Below are positions 26,410 through 38,010 of a DNA stretch of 64,000 nucleotides, one piece after another. The notes under the pieces were generated by a model. The model had not been told where the DNA came from and did not search any database. It saw nothing but the letters and a program-made list of their open reading frames with translations. Where the stretch lies: the NCBI GenBank assembly GCA_039881145.1, contig JAYKKI010000032.1:10903501-10967500 (forward strand). Reading direction: 5' to 3'. The position numbers and the translations under genes are program-made. The DNA is from Druceiella hillmani (Eukaryota; Arthropoda; Insecta; Lepidoptera; Hepialidae). Each line of letters starts with the position of its first letter. The first letter of the stretch is position 1.

Positions 26410-26720
26410 TCTTGTCGCTTCAAGTGCACAATTTCACTAGCTCAATCCCAGGGAAGATGCACAGTCACTAAGTGTTCGAGTGTTACCATTTTCAATTTCT
26501 TTTTTTTTTGAACTGGCCCGTGAGTTAAGACTAAAATATTTTTTGATTCTTAGAGCCAAAAAACAGACATTTCAAATAATCACAATTAGTTTTAAAATGA
26601 AACCACAACCACATCAATATAAATTTTAAAAGTACCAATTTGTTTACACTCGATTTATTCCAATAAAGCGTACAAAGATAAAATAACAATGTGATGACAT
26701 TACAATTTAATATTAAAACT
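26410..26720 (+). repeat. Duplication copy 1, block matching 58.13-59.13 kb
   Basis: 'cttcaagtgcacaatt' and 'gaagatgcac' match 58.13-58.19. Then 'ttttttgaactg' (26,505) matches 58.87 kb, and 'acaaagataaaataacaatg' (26,672) matches 59.09. The first part is the truncated beginning of a family 2 module; the ~600 bp that hold the full module in copy 2 are missing here. Confidence 0.8.
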
Positions 26721-27640
26721 CATTTTTAACGATTAAATATTTCAAACATTTTTAATATGACCTAATTCTTATACAAGTAATATGGAGATTTTTTTATTCA
26801 GATATTCCCTTGAATTGTTTCATATTTCGATACAGTCCATTCAATTTATTTTATCAATTCAATTTCTCATCTCAATCTCCCAAATAAAATAAGATTTCAC
26901 TGAACTTTTTATTTTGACGACAAATTTGAAATCCAAGTATATAATTTTATTAAAGAGTTATAAGTGGAGGTATGAAGAAAAGTCAATTTAATTTATTTTG
27001 AACGAGGTCGTAACGATAAAATGATTGAGAATCGTTCTTTGAAAAAAGAAAAGGAAGAAGTAGACTGGAAGAGACAACATTTCTGCAGAAGAGAAAACAG
27101 ATTTAAGGGAAACAAGAATAAGAATTATATTTAATTTGTGTAACCATTTAACTACAACAGAATAAATAAAAAGTGACCCCTCACAACTGCTGACCCGCCT
27201 GGTCAGAATTACTTCTTATCACACTTCACAAAAAGGATGAAAAATGACCTGCCGAAATTACGGAAAAATTGCATTCATGTCTTTCGCTAGGAAGATAATA
27301 CTGTAAGTAACCAATGAACGATTGCAATTATACCTGTTATACCAAATACTAACCAGATAATCCGGATTCTTCTAAAGCTGTGAAATAAGAGAACAAATCA
27401 TTAACCTAAGGCAAATGAGAGAATAGATCTGAAAGCTCAATACGCCATTACAACACCAGTACAAACTTAAAATTTTCTACGTGATAAAACAAATTAAACC
27501 ACGTAAATTTTAGTAGCCAATACTTTGAAATTTTAGAGAAAGCAAATAATTCACTCCAATTTTTCTTAATTTCATGTAATGTACGTGATTTAAGAGACAT
27601 ATTGAGTGAAAAAGTAAGGTTAAAGAATTCCAAAACTATT
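26721..27640. other. Non-genic spacer
   Basis: I see no gene, only AT-rich sequence with a more mixed patch near 27.0-27.3 kb. The corresponding interval in copy 2 is occupied by the non-LTR relic. Confidence 0.5.
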
Positions 27641-27769
27641 TTTTTTCATAACTTTATGCAGGGTAGTTCAAAAGTGTTAAAAATGTACGCAAAAATCATG
27701 CCTCTCCTTCTATCAATGATTCAAACTCAATATTTTTGGAAATATTAACTTGATATATAATTTCACGCC

Positions 27770-27910
27770 TGTATAAAATATACAAGGTTATATATGAAAT
27801 AAAGTCGTGGTGAAAAATATTATTATAAATAGTTTGAAAGAAATACTATATATCCTTACATGACTAAGTATGTACCCTTGCAGTGAGAATTCTACTCGTA
27901 CTTAAAAAGA
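27770..27910 (+). repeat. Dispersed repeat family 1, tail
   Basis: Tail landmarks: 'acgcctgtataaaat', 'aaatagtttgaaagaaatac' and 'gagaattctactcgtactta'. It is colinear with the tail at 60.96-61.16 kb, so this copy also predates the duplication. Confidence 0.75.
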
Positions 27911-29850
27911 TATTTATAATTTAAAAGTGATGGAGGACGCTTAAATGAGTCTATTAATTCAGTTCTCCATTATCTGAATTAAAGCCCTTTCATTCGGAAA
28001 GTGCGACATATAAATTTTATGCCGTCAAAAATGTTAGTTTACACTAATATCGCGCCTTAATTTTTCCGATTATGTTTGAATATAATCTGAATATATTTTC
28101 AGCGTTATTCATGTAATAATATATAAAAAAATTTCCAAATTAATTAACAGATGAAGGTAACTATAACAAATTTACTATAATTTTAAAATGAAACACTAAA
28201 TGTAAAGGTTATAATTAAAAAAAAATAAAGGAAAATAAACATCATATATAATATTCATTTTATATATTATTAGCAGTTTAATTTTAATTCACGTATGTAA
28301 AATACATAAAATGTATAAAATGGTGTAATGGAAAAAGTGTAGCGCACTCCTAAATTTATGTTTAACCACTAAAATTTACTCGCGTATCGATTTATTAAAA
28401 CAGAACACTTCTCTTCCAAGTCCAGTGTATTAATTTAAAAAACTGTTAATTTTAAAAAGAGCTTCCCTGAACTTTCACCAAAGTGCCCATTTATCTTTTT
28501 GCCTCCCTGGAAGGAAATATTCTACAGATTTCTCGGAGTCTGTCTATTCCTTCAAACTAAAGGTTCCATTTCAGGTACTTCAGCACGTGCTCATTCCACC
28601 TCCACTTCATTTGGAAGACTTGCTCACCGATCGAACATCCTATGTTGAGAATTTCAGGTAAACATTGGCTAATGAACATTTGAAATATTGTCTATGTTTT
28701 TATAATTTTAAACTTTACGTTTTCTGAAACTACTAAACTTGCTGACTACACTGCCAAGGTAATAGAATGACTCTATCTCTTCAAATTGCTACTCGATAGA
28801 CTTTCTTGACTAAATGTATCAAAACAGATGCATTTCGTTCACCTTATGTTAAGAGCGTAGATAATTAATTTATTTAAATTTCTAAACTTCAAACAAATTA
28901 TTTATAAATATAGTAAAATCACAAACGATAACCAATATGGTGCCGTTAAAAACTCTACAAAAAATTTTAATTACAAATTTTAAATGAGTGACTACTAGTT
29001 GCATAAAATAAATTTATAAATTAATAGGAATGTAGGATTAACACCTTCTTCTTGCTCCTGGTTGACTAAATACTATAATATCTTTAAACACTTTTTAGGA
29101 CTCTTCTTATATTATATGATTAATATGATTTTTGGATAAAATGTACTCCATTTACTATTGTGTGTATAAATCAATTTGAGATGATTCAAATTTAAATAAG
29201 TTGTTGGAAAGTTTACATTAGTTACGAATAAATTAAGCCTCAGAATATTGTGAGTTTATGTCTATTTATGAAATTAAACGTAATGGCCAAATTTAAAAGA
29301 CTTCTTTCTTACTACTGAGGGTCGAATATTAACTTAGATAAAAGCAAAAATCACATTTGTGCGATATACATAACCGTAGCAAATCTTGCGTATTACTAGT
29401 AACAATATCCGTCTGCTATCGATTTTCGTAGCAAATCATGCGTATTAATAATAACAATATCCGTCTGCCATCGATTTTCGTAGCAAATCTTGCGTATTAG
29501 TAATAACAATATCCGTCTGCCATCGATTTTCGTAGCAAATCTTTTGTATTACTAGTAACAATATCCGCTTGCTACATCATTTACTAGTTTTAACCTTATC
29601 GCAGTGCTTAGTCGATGCTGTGAGATACCAGTTCTTTCTTCCGAGAAATGTCGTACATCAGTAATAGACTATTCAGTAACGGCAGCGAAGTGAATCGATT
29701 TGGCAAGGTTTCGCGGTCGAATTGCTTGGCTGACAATCGACTTCCCGGTCACACAAATCTTAAACTGACTAAAGTACAGAAAATTTGTATTGTTTATATT
29801 TCCCAGTGTAATAGGAGTTTTAACCTTCTGCAAAAGAATAAAAGAATGAG
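27900..29850 (+). repeat. Duplication copy 1, last block
   Basis: Colinear with 61.14-62.83 kb. Anchors: 28,300-28,370 with 61,550-61,625 ('aaaaagtgta', 'atttatgttta'); 28,560 with 61,870 ('ctaaaggt-cc'); 28,740-28,850 with 61,985-62,090 ('aactgct-ac', 'tcttcaa'); 29,580-29,770 with 62,640-62,815, which share 'gcggtcgaattgcttggc' and 'ggtcacacaaatct'. The last anchor is the best conserved. The 68-codon ORF at 29,648-29,854 crosses it and is disrupted in the partner. Confidence 0.8.
29375..29582 (+). repeat. Tandem array, 52 bp unit, 4 copies
   Basis: Each unit begins 'cgtagcaaatcttgcgtatt' and continues 'acaatatccgtctgc' and 'atcgatttt'. The units are almost identical. Copy 2 of the duplication has a single related unit ('tgtagcaatatccgtttacc', 62.61 kb), so the expansion happened after duplication. 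Confidence 0.93.
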
Positions 29851-30059
29851 GTGAGTATTTTCACTCTCTTAATATTCGTTTCTAGATAAAAGGAAGTGTG
29901 CATAATTTAAATTAAATATTAAGTATAAAAGCTAATTAAGAATATATACATTCTTGCATCGGGTTTTGTGTTGTTTCGCTCGATTTTTGCTCTAAACACA
30001 ATTCATGAAGCAAGGGGCCCCTAATTTTTCTTTTTGAAATTTCCATATTTTGTTTGTTA

Positions 30060-30300
30060 CCCCCATTTCCCTAACTTAGCCATGTGAGATAATGAAATAA
30101 AATTGTCTGTGGGACAAGCAGTATCGATGTTGATATGAATGACGTACATGAAGCGTTCAGCCATGACAGCACTGAACATGAAAAGTTTTATCGAGCTCAT
30201 CGATTTAATGAACAGGAATGAACAGCGACGCATGAGAAAGTCGTCGAGAGAACTCTTTGTGTGTAATGAAATTTACTGATGATAAAAGGCTTAAACATCT
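30060..30300 (+). pseudogene. GC-richer module (family 2), 30 kb copy
   Basis: Aligns with the modules at 7.1 (reverse), 32.2 and 58.2 kb. From 30,139 a plus-strand frame is open for about 39 codons and includes 'ALNMKSFIELIDLMNRNEQR', which lines up with the peptides of the other copies. One stop lies just upstream in the shared frame. The leading hairpin is eroded here. Protein family not recognised. Confidence 0.5.
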
Positions 30301-30828
30301 AGCCAGGATAGAGCAGAATTTATTTCTTTTGCGGTGAATACAGGCTTTATTTGAAAATTTTCCAGTATAACATGATTTCTGAAAATATATAAGTTTGGAA
30401 AATACTGCTACAGTTAGATATTTTTGATTCGATGCCAAATAAATGTGGTGCTTACGTGTCCGTGTGTATCTGTGCATGTTCTAGAGAAATAGGGTACCTA
30501 CCAACCTTAGAATACAGCAGTTATTTGAAGTCGATTAAATTTTTTTGAAACGAATGTGAGTAAAGATATTTTCCAACAAATGTTTCTTTTAGTATACATA
30601 TTTCTTACGTCTCAATAAAATTGTAAGCATATCTCCAGAAGAAAAAAATAATATTGAAATTCGTATAACTTACTTTTTCAATTAATATCACCTGAAATGA
30701 AAAAGAAATTTGTATTTTATTTGCTCTATAATAATTTTCTCGGTCAATATTTTTGAGCGCTAATTACTGAGATATACGCCGAATAATGCGTTTGACAATT
30801 ATGCCAAATTTCCCTCTGTATATCAAAC

Positions 30829-30874
30829 GATTTCTAAAAAAACGACTGTGACAGACAGCCGTTTTTTAGAAATC
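30829..30874. repeat. Near-perfect hairpin, ~20 bp arms
   Basis: 'gatttctaaaaaaacgactg' pairs with the segment 30855-30874 around a 5 nt loop, with one mismatch and a one-base length difference in the A run. Confidence 0.85.
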
Positions 30875-31068
30875 AAGTGATCACATATAAAGCTATGTTT
30901 TATAGTTTCGAGTTATAGAACCTCCTATTTAGTTTGCAATTATGTTTATTAGATGATTAACTATCATTCATTAATTCAATCTAAAATAATATCCGTTCAT
31001 TTAGTATAAACTACAGAATTTATTGAAATCGTTTCAGTAATAGAAAATTCATGTATGATTACAGACAA

Positions 31069-31076
<8 letters not shown>

Positions 31077-31099
<23 letters not shown>

Positions 31100-31104
31100 T
31101 ATAC
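31077..31104. repeat. (TA)n microsatellite
   Basis: About 26 bp of pure TA following a poly-A run. Confidence 0.95.
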
Positions 31105-32169
31105 ATTTTTTTAAGAAAAATATATTTAAATATGTAAAGAACCTAAAAAAAATAATGTGAATTTGAGAATAATATACTTTTAGGGGTATTTAGCTTATGT
31201 TCCTCGCCAAAGCATCAAGTGGTTTGATGGCATATCGAAAGTAGCTCTGATACAAAACTTAATCTTAGATCTATTTTACCACGGCTTCTTAATTTTCCAA
31301 ATATGGTCCAGAAGTTTGCTTTGAAGGAGAATTATCGGAAATTTCAAAATTATTTCAGAGATCACTCTTATAAAAAACCAAGATTACCGAAAATATATTT
31401 TTTGAATCTTCATTACCATTGTGTGGCTGTATCATTGGAAAATATACCTCCACCCATCGTTATGCATCTTTTGCATGTTGCTTCATTTACAGTTCACCCT
31501 AAATGTAATTCATGACATAAGAGCATATAAAGTTCTCTTTGCGAAATTTCCATATTTTGTCAATTTTTTACCTACCGAAACTCAGTTGCTAATTAAATGA
31601 AAGATCAAATTGAATAGATCGAAATATTACTGAAAAAAATGGCGATTTTATTAATTGACAACTTCATAATCCTTTATATTAATATATTATAATTGTTTTA
31701 TATTAAAATTATTCCAGCTATATTGATCACATCTTCGAAAATGTATAACTGAAAGTATTTAAATGGATATTTGTTAAGTACTTTCTCTATTTTTTTCTAT
31801 CATTGAAGACTTGTTTTTTGTCAGGTTTCAGTACCATAACTATTTTGAATAAATTTTGTGTACCAATGGAAAGTGATTCAATTGCGCTTATAATTAGTAC
31901 TGAAGAGGTAGTAGGTAATAATTATTGCAATTAAAACACAGAAGGTGTAAATAGATAATGTCTCACTTGTTTTGCCCAAGTAGATATTTGATTTTTCCTA
32001 AAAACTTTTTGACGGCAAACTTCTGTTCTGTGAGCTTTTAAATTATATTATGAAATGAAAAATGTGTGTTTAAAAAAATTGGTTCGTTCACATTTTCAAT
32101 TACAAACATGATTCACTTTACCAACATTTTAATAACTTTTACTACCCTTTAATAACCGACATGCATAAT
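31105..32169. other. Non-genic spacer
   Basis: A 70-codon plus-strand ORF at 31,303 has no recognisable domain and no partner elsewhere in the window. Otherwise I see nothing. Confidence 0.45.
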
Positions 32170-32470
32170 AAAGTCATGCTTAACCCTAGCGAAGATACAC
32201 CTTCGCTAAATATTGAAGTATATAATGAGTCGTAACTGAGTTAGTAACGCTGAGCAAGATAACAAAGATGTATATGGGGCGTTTCGTGATCACGGCGCTG
32301 AGTTCGTAGAGTTTTATTGAGCAAATAGACATAATGAGGGCAGACAAACGATATCGTAGAAGACTTTTGGGCTAATCTTTGCCTTGTGTGTGCAGATGAG
32401 CTTATATCGCACTGCATGCTGAACGTAGCTTGCTTAACCTCTGGAGCATATGGATTGCTATGTTACACAA
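32170..32470 (+). pseudogene. GC-richer module (family 2), 32 kb copy
   Basis: It starts with a clean hairpin ('tagcgaag' 32187-32194 and 'cttcgcta' 32201-32208, 6 nt loop), then follows the family alignment. The shared frame reads 'MYMGRFVITALSS', a stop, then 'SFIEQIDIMRADKRYRRRLL' and a second stop, so it is a broken copy. The 7.1 kb copy matches this one best on the opposite strand, including flanking 'gcttgcttaacctctggagc'-type sequence. Confidence 0.5.
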
Positions 32471-34354
32471 TTATCTGCATTATTAATGTTATGTACGTCA
32501 CACATCTCGTTAAACAACGTCGTACATAAAAAAAATGATAAACAACAATTACATGTAACAAAATATGTGTAATCGGTCACTGCATTCAGTGCAGCAATAT
32601 TGAAAATCTATATTTTATTGTGCCCATCAATTATTATGAATTCATCAAAATATAAATGTATATTACCTTATCAACTTGAAATCTTTAAAAGCTTCTTCGG
32701 TAAAAATATAGCAGTAGGTTAAAAAATTAATTATAACGTTTGTGACGTTTTTGTAATCCATGTGGTACATTACATGTCGATAAATATTATAAAATTTTAT
32801 AATAGAATACTACAAAAACGGAACAAACTATTCGTACATAAATTAATGAATTGAAGAAACTTTGTATCGTTAGAATAACTAAAAGAATAAGTAGATTTTA
32901 ATTAACCGAAAACTAAGAAAAATATATGTAGTTACAATTGTAGCTGAATTTTTGTATACAAATAATACGCAACGATTTTTGATAATCAATTTATGTAATC
33001 TAATATATCTAACTTAGCAATTTTTAAATAGGTGATTCTAGTTTCAATAAAAAATGGTTATGATGATGTTTGCAGAAAAGTTATGGCAAAACTATTTCCA
33101 ATTCAAATTTGTAATACATATTTTATAATTCAATTTAAAATAGACAGCGGAAAACTGGATACGTGTATTGTCACCTAAATTCTAAAGAATATTTACGTCA
33201 TTACGGTTTTGTAACATAGTGATATCTATATCAAAACTTACGAAACATTTCTGAGAGCAATGTGATCTCCAATTTGCATCATCTACGTCTCACCATCAGT
33301 AGCTTGAATTCAATTCATAACAATATCTTAAATATGGCTACAAGTGTTTCTCTTCATACTCTACTTTAAATTGAACTATTCGAAAATCTGAAAGAAATGA
33401 AAGCAGGTTTATCATTGCAACTCAATTATTTTTTTTTAAAGTATACGTAGGTCTCGCAACACAAAAGTTCTATACTAATTTGGGCACATACAGACATTGA
33501 AGCGTATATAGCTTTGTACGTAATATTATGTATATCTAAAAAAATATGCAATTTAGAATAATCGCTATTGTATTTTTTAAATTTTTCGTAAATTTCCACT
33601 AGCGCTATTTTTCATAATTTTAACTTTAGAAGTTTTAGATATTATTAAAATTGTTTTAGATGTTATTAAAAATATTTAAAAAGATCTTTATAAAACCATC
33701 TTAGATATAAAGAAAAAGTTTTGGAATTTAACTTAACTTTTAACTTTTTCTTTCAATTAATTAATTACTCATAGAACACATGAAATTAATAATGAAACTT
33801 AATTACTCATTAGCACCCCATAAATTTAGTACCTTTTATCGAAATATTTTAATAAGCATGAAGAAATATTTTCACGACGCCAAATTTCCAGTTTCTATGT
33901 AAATAGTTTTTGGACAAAATTATATTAACAATGGAACAGTCGAGAGGATATGTGAGTGACCTTACAAAGGTTACGTTCTTTTCTTGTTAAGATAGACACC
34001 CCAAAAACAAAATATGTTTTACTTTAAATTAAAATTTTGAAAAAAGCGCGCACACATTTCATACCAAATTAAGATTTGTTAGAATAGAACTATATATCAT
34101 CTTACAAAAAATAATACATAACCAATAAGAGAGGAAGGATTAACAAATGAAAAACTAACTTTTTGTGGACTATTTATATGACCTTAATATTTGTATATAT
34201 TAATGGATGAGAAATAAATCAAACTTTAAAAAATTACATGGAAAAATATTTTCAGTTTATAATTGTGAACTTAATTTCCAACTGTATGCATACTTCTCAA
34301 AATTTATTTTGAACGCCGATGTAAGTACATTAACAAAAATATTAATCAAATTTA
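32471..34354. other. Non-genic AT-rich spacer
   Basis: Extremely AT-rich; nothing recognisable. Confidence 0.55.
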
Positions 34355-35060
34355 TTGCACATAGTAGAAATTCTGAGCCAATCCGTAAGACTTGTGATCT
34401 TTCGTCAGCTCCTTCCTGTGTTAATTTAAAGAAGTAGCAGCATAATTTACCATTTCTTCATTAGAATTTATTAGTCTTTACAGCACAGTAATGTGCCATT
34501 TATAAATTGCAGTAAGGATATGGTGAAAACTTTATACCAATTCGTAAAATGTATAATCTTTTATCAGTGTGCTTTAACAGCGTTTCAAAAGCAGCAATCT
34601 CATTTAATTTTTCTAAATTAGAATTTAAAGCAAGATAATAACATAACAGCATGTAAATTAAGTTATAGTTAATGACATAGCGCAAAGTCTGTGCCAAATC
34701 GTGAGACGCATGACCTTTCGTTAGCTCTTTACTTTAGCAACAGTGCAGAAACTGCGATTTCGTATATATTTCCTTTAATAAATTTGTGTAAAATAATAAC
34801 AGTATAGTAGTAAACAATTGCGAAGCACTGTTTGTTAACAGTGCTTTGCAATGTATTAGAAATTTTGCATTAACTGTGGAAACATATGATATTCATTATA
34901 ATTTAGTAAAACAATTACAGCATAGTAATATAAAATTTAAAAAAGCACAGTTAATGATATGTAGTGGAAATTTTACACTAATTCATGACATGCATGAATT
35001 TCCATCAGCCGTTTCTTGCAGTACCGTTCGATACAGTGTTTTAAAATTTTTAGGATGTAT
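34355..35060 (-). repeat. ~160 bp satellite, inverted and diverged patch
   Basis: The reverse complement matches the 2.4-3.7 kb satellite. Landmarks include 'ttcgttagctctttacttta' (34,717), 'cttcattagaatttatta' (34,458) and 'ccaaatcgtgagacgcatg' (34,693). Unit spacing is about 160 bp (34,377, 34,537, 34,693, then 34,978). More diverged than the first array. ORFs of 65-101 codons in this interval are readings through the satellite. Confidence 0.75.
34817..34852. repeat. Hairpin, 16 bp arms, 4 nt loop, one mismatch
   Basis: 'attgcgaagcactgtt' pairs with 'aacagtgctttgcaat' around 'tgtt'. It lies inside the inverted satellite patch. Confidence 0.88.
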
Positions 35061-35811
35061 AAGCAGTTACATGCGAGAACTCCATCAAATACGGATTTAC
35101 ACCCTATTCCACATTAAGGGTACACTTACAAAGTCATCAAAGCGTATCTAAACAAATTCGTTTCGCAAAATGTATAGCAAGACAAATAAAATTAACTTAA
35201 ACCTTAAAATGGATATTTAATTAGACATGGTAAGCTAATCGCATTAAATGTCTAAATAGGTCTACATTTTGTAGACGTAAAAAATATCCCTATTCAAATT
35301 TAAATAAAGCAGAAATAGTGAATATTTAATTTATTATAAGTATTTACCGTTACTTTTATAAACCAGAGTTTCATCTCTAATTGCTTAATTTGAATATAAT
35401 CATGCATGTACTTGCTTTATGCCTTAAATATGATCATTTCGTATTGTTATTAAAACACAGATATTTTACAGAGTTCTAAGAAGAAAATATATGATTAACT
35501 AATTCATTTATGGTAGAATGCAGTCACCAATCAATCGGAAAACGGATGCGAGCTTATTTTATTTTTAATAACAGAGATTTTTTTTGCACAAAATAAAATT
35601 AACTTTTATTTTGGGGTTGCTTTCCATCATTTAATTTGAAATTGCTACGCAAAGTTATATAATTAAATGCTACTATAATTTAACTAAAATAGTAAAAATT
35701 CACGCACATGCCAATAAGCTGTTGCGCACCCAACTCATTCTTGTACATTTTTTCGTGTAAAACGAAATTAATTTTCATTCTAGAGTTCCTTTTAATTATA
35801 ATTTTGGAAAG

Positions 35812-36045
35812 TTATATGCAAATTAAAATAATGGAATTATTTAAAATTTCTTCAATTCTTTCAGACAACGTATAATTTCGTTCCTTGAATTTTATTGTCA
35901 TCGGCGCACTTGGCACTTGAAATGAGCTAAACACACTATGATTAGCCATTCCAATCTCATCTAACATACTAACAAGGTTGAACCAAACACTATCATTATC
36001 AATCTGGCCCTTCACAACAAGCCTCTCTTCACTCACTTTCAGCAT
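35812..36045 (-). CDS. Unidentified 77-codon ORF
   Basis: Minus-strand ORF starting at an ATG at 36045 and ending at 35812. Its composition is more protein-like than most frames here: the first ~65 residues are mixed and charged ('MLKVSEERLVVKGQIDNDSV' at the start, 'KERNYTLSERIEEILNNS' near the end), with little of the Lys/Asn/Ile/Phe bias of random AT-rich frames. It has no signal peptide, membrane segment or motif I recognise. The start vaguely recalls a STAS-type fold, but this is only an impression. No flanking promoter or splice structure is convincing. It may be a real small gene, an exon or a retrocopy fragment. Confidence 0.25.
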   Translation of the reverse strand: MLKVSEERLVVKGQIDNDSVWFNLVSMLDEIGMANHSVFSSFQVPSAPMTIKFKERNYTLSERIEEILNNSIILICI

Positions 36046-37199
36046 GTTTTAGATGATACTATTTACTATAATAAGATTAGGTTTTATCTATTTTATTCAG
36101 ATGTAAATACCTATAAACATAAACATTATCACCTATCTCTTTTGATGACAAATTGTTTTCTAAAAGTCCATATAGATGAACTTGTTGCCACTGATGTCTA
36201 CTACCTCTTATCATATTTTTTCCAGTTAAACAGGAACTCCGTACAATTGTATCTTATTTATTTTCTTCTGTGCAAATTTTGTCTTGTTCCTTCAAATGTT
36301 TTCAAAATTATGATAATACGAATAGATTGATCGACGAAGATAATTAAAAATTCATAATTACTACAAATAAAATATCGCTACTCATATATCTATGAGATCA
36401 TTACTTATGTTCATCTCCTCACTAGTTGCGAGTAATTTAACCAGTTCACTGCGATGAAAAAGATTCGAGTGACGTAAATGTTAAATTTGTGGTAAAAATT
36501 CGATTATTGTTAACTATTAGGTAATCATAATAAACAAATTTAATCAAGTCCGTGAAAACCTGATACAATCTTTAATGTGGCTACACAACTCTGCGTAAGT
36601 TTAAACTGTAACTATTTTCGTTAAAATAAATACTGAAAATAGTTTCATTTAAAGTTGTTAACGTAAGTGTTAATTCGTTAATATTTTTTGTATGTGGCTG
36701 AACTATATTATATATATATTACAAAATATTTTTTATATTTGTCAAAAACTTCAACATTATTTTTAAATATATCCTAAAGGGTAATGTATGGGACTAAGAG
36801 TTTGTAAAAAGTTCGAAAAACGGTATGTTCATGAAATAACTGCAATATATATGTGTGTTTTACTTATATGTTAGTCGAAGTAGTAATTGACATTAATTTG
36901 AACAGTTTTAGAAAGTTAGTAAGACAAATAATCAAAAAAGAAGACAATTTTGAGGAAAACAGTTTAGAAGATAATTTTAAAAAGGAATTTGATTGAGAAT
37001 AATTTAGACGATTTTAAGGAATAGGAGGTGAAATAGGTATTTTTCAAAGTTGTTTTTTTCGGATATTGTATTAAATGCGATTAAAATGCAAGTTAATATA
37101 TATGACTAGTCCTTATTTTAGATAATTATTTTTTTTTACAAAGTTCCCATAAATCTATAAAAATCTTTTAACTCGACTACGACATAGGAAGGGTTACAA
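36046..37199. other. Non-genic spacer
   Basis: AT-rich with no supported gene. A 62-codon ORF at 36,142 has a hydrophobic C-terminal half but no other support. Confidence 0.5.
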
Positions 37200-37500
37200 A
37201 ATTGTCAGACTATGTATGTAACATGTATATGTATGTGAGTTAGTTTGGTCCCTCGTACAGACTAAACTATTAAAGCAATTTCATCAAATGAGGTGTCTTT
37301 AGATTTGTATTGATCCAAAGAATGTCCTAGGATATATACAGCTACCTGAAATTTTGTGCTATGTATGTACGTATGTGGGTATATATATATGTGAGTAAGT
37401 TTATTACCGCGTACAAACTAAACTTAGTAGTTTAGATGATTTCACAAAATGAGATGTTATTAGATTCGTCCTGATCCATAAAATGCCATAGTATAACGTT
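37200..37500 (+). repeat. Two-copy tandem repeat, ~155 bp period
   Basis: Both units carry 'ctatgtatgta', 'gtgagt-agttt', a 'cgtaca-actaaact' segment, a 'atttca-aaaatgag' segment and 'gatcca-aaatg'. The 'gtgagt' landmark is at 37,236 and 37,392. Confidence 0.8.
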
Positions 37501-37737
37501 AATGATTATTTAGCATTAAAATAAAATTATTGAATTATTGGGTAAAACATCAAAAATTTACAATAAGAAGGCTTTTGACAATTCCGCTAACTCAAAAATA
37601 TTTCACCAAACTCCTAAGCCTGAATCCATTCCTCGCGATTTCAATCGGACCATTGGATAAAGTTTGATAATTAGGGTCGCGAGTTACGTTCAGAAAAAAT
37701 TTTAACATATAAAAAGAACTGGTTGATGAAACTATAA

Positions 37738-38010
37738 GTGTTATTAAGAGTGTTGAACGGCTACCTCAGACCGGACAAGCTTGAGACCAGGGAATTACCC
37801 AATGCCGCTAATATTGATCCAACAATTTGTATTGATTCTTCATCAGGTCTAATTAGAATTTACATTTCAAACATAGAATACGATGGAATAAGAGAGAAAA
37901 TCGTTAGAACCATGCTTCAGTTAATTTTGTCGTGCGGTATTACTGTATACAAACTTCAAGGATGTGCTATCAATTTAATTCATATTAAAAGCTGCCCAAA
38001 ATTATCATAA
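37738..38010 (+). CDS. Unidentified 90-codon ORF
   Basis: Plus-strand open frame whose first codons are TTA-rich, so the true start is unclear. It is GC-richer than its flanks over 37,750-37,970 and reads with mixed composition, for example 'ELPNAANIDPTICIDSSSGL'. A possible donor 'caaggatgt' is weak. No domain or family is recognised and there is no partner in the window. It could be an exon, a relic of a mobile element or chance. Confidence 0.2.
   Translation: MLLRVLNGYLRPDKLETRELPNAANIDPTICIDSSSGLIRIYISNIEYDGIREKIVRTMLQLILSCGITVYKLQGCAINLIHIKSCPKLS

Noticed and set aside
29375..29582. CRISPR-like repeat array
   Set aside because: It is a plain 52 bp tandem repeat; the sequence between landmarks is also repeated.
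34846..35151. Plus-strand 101-codon ORF
   Set aside because: It runs through the inverted satellite patch.
36690..36720. Short TA-rich stretch as a microsatellite
   Set aside because: Too short and irregular to list as a separate array.
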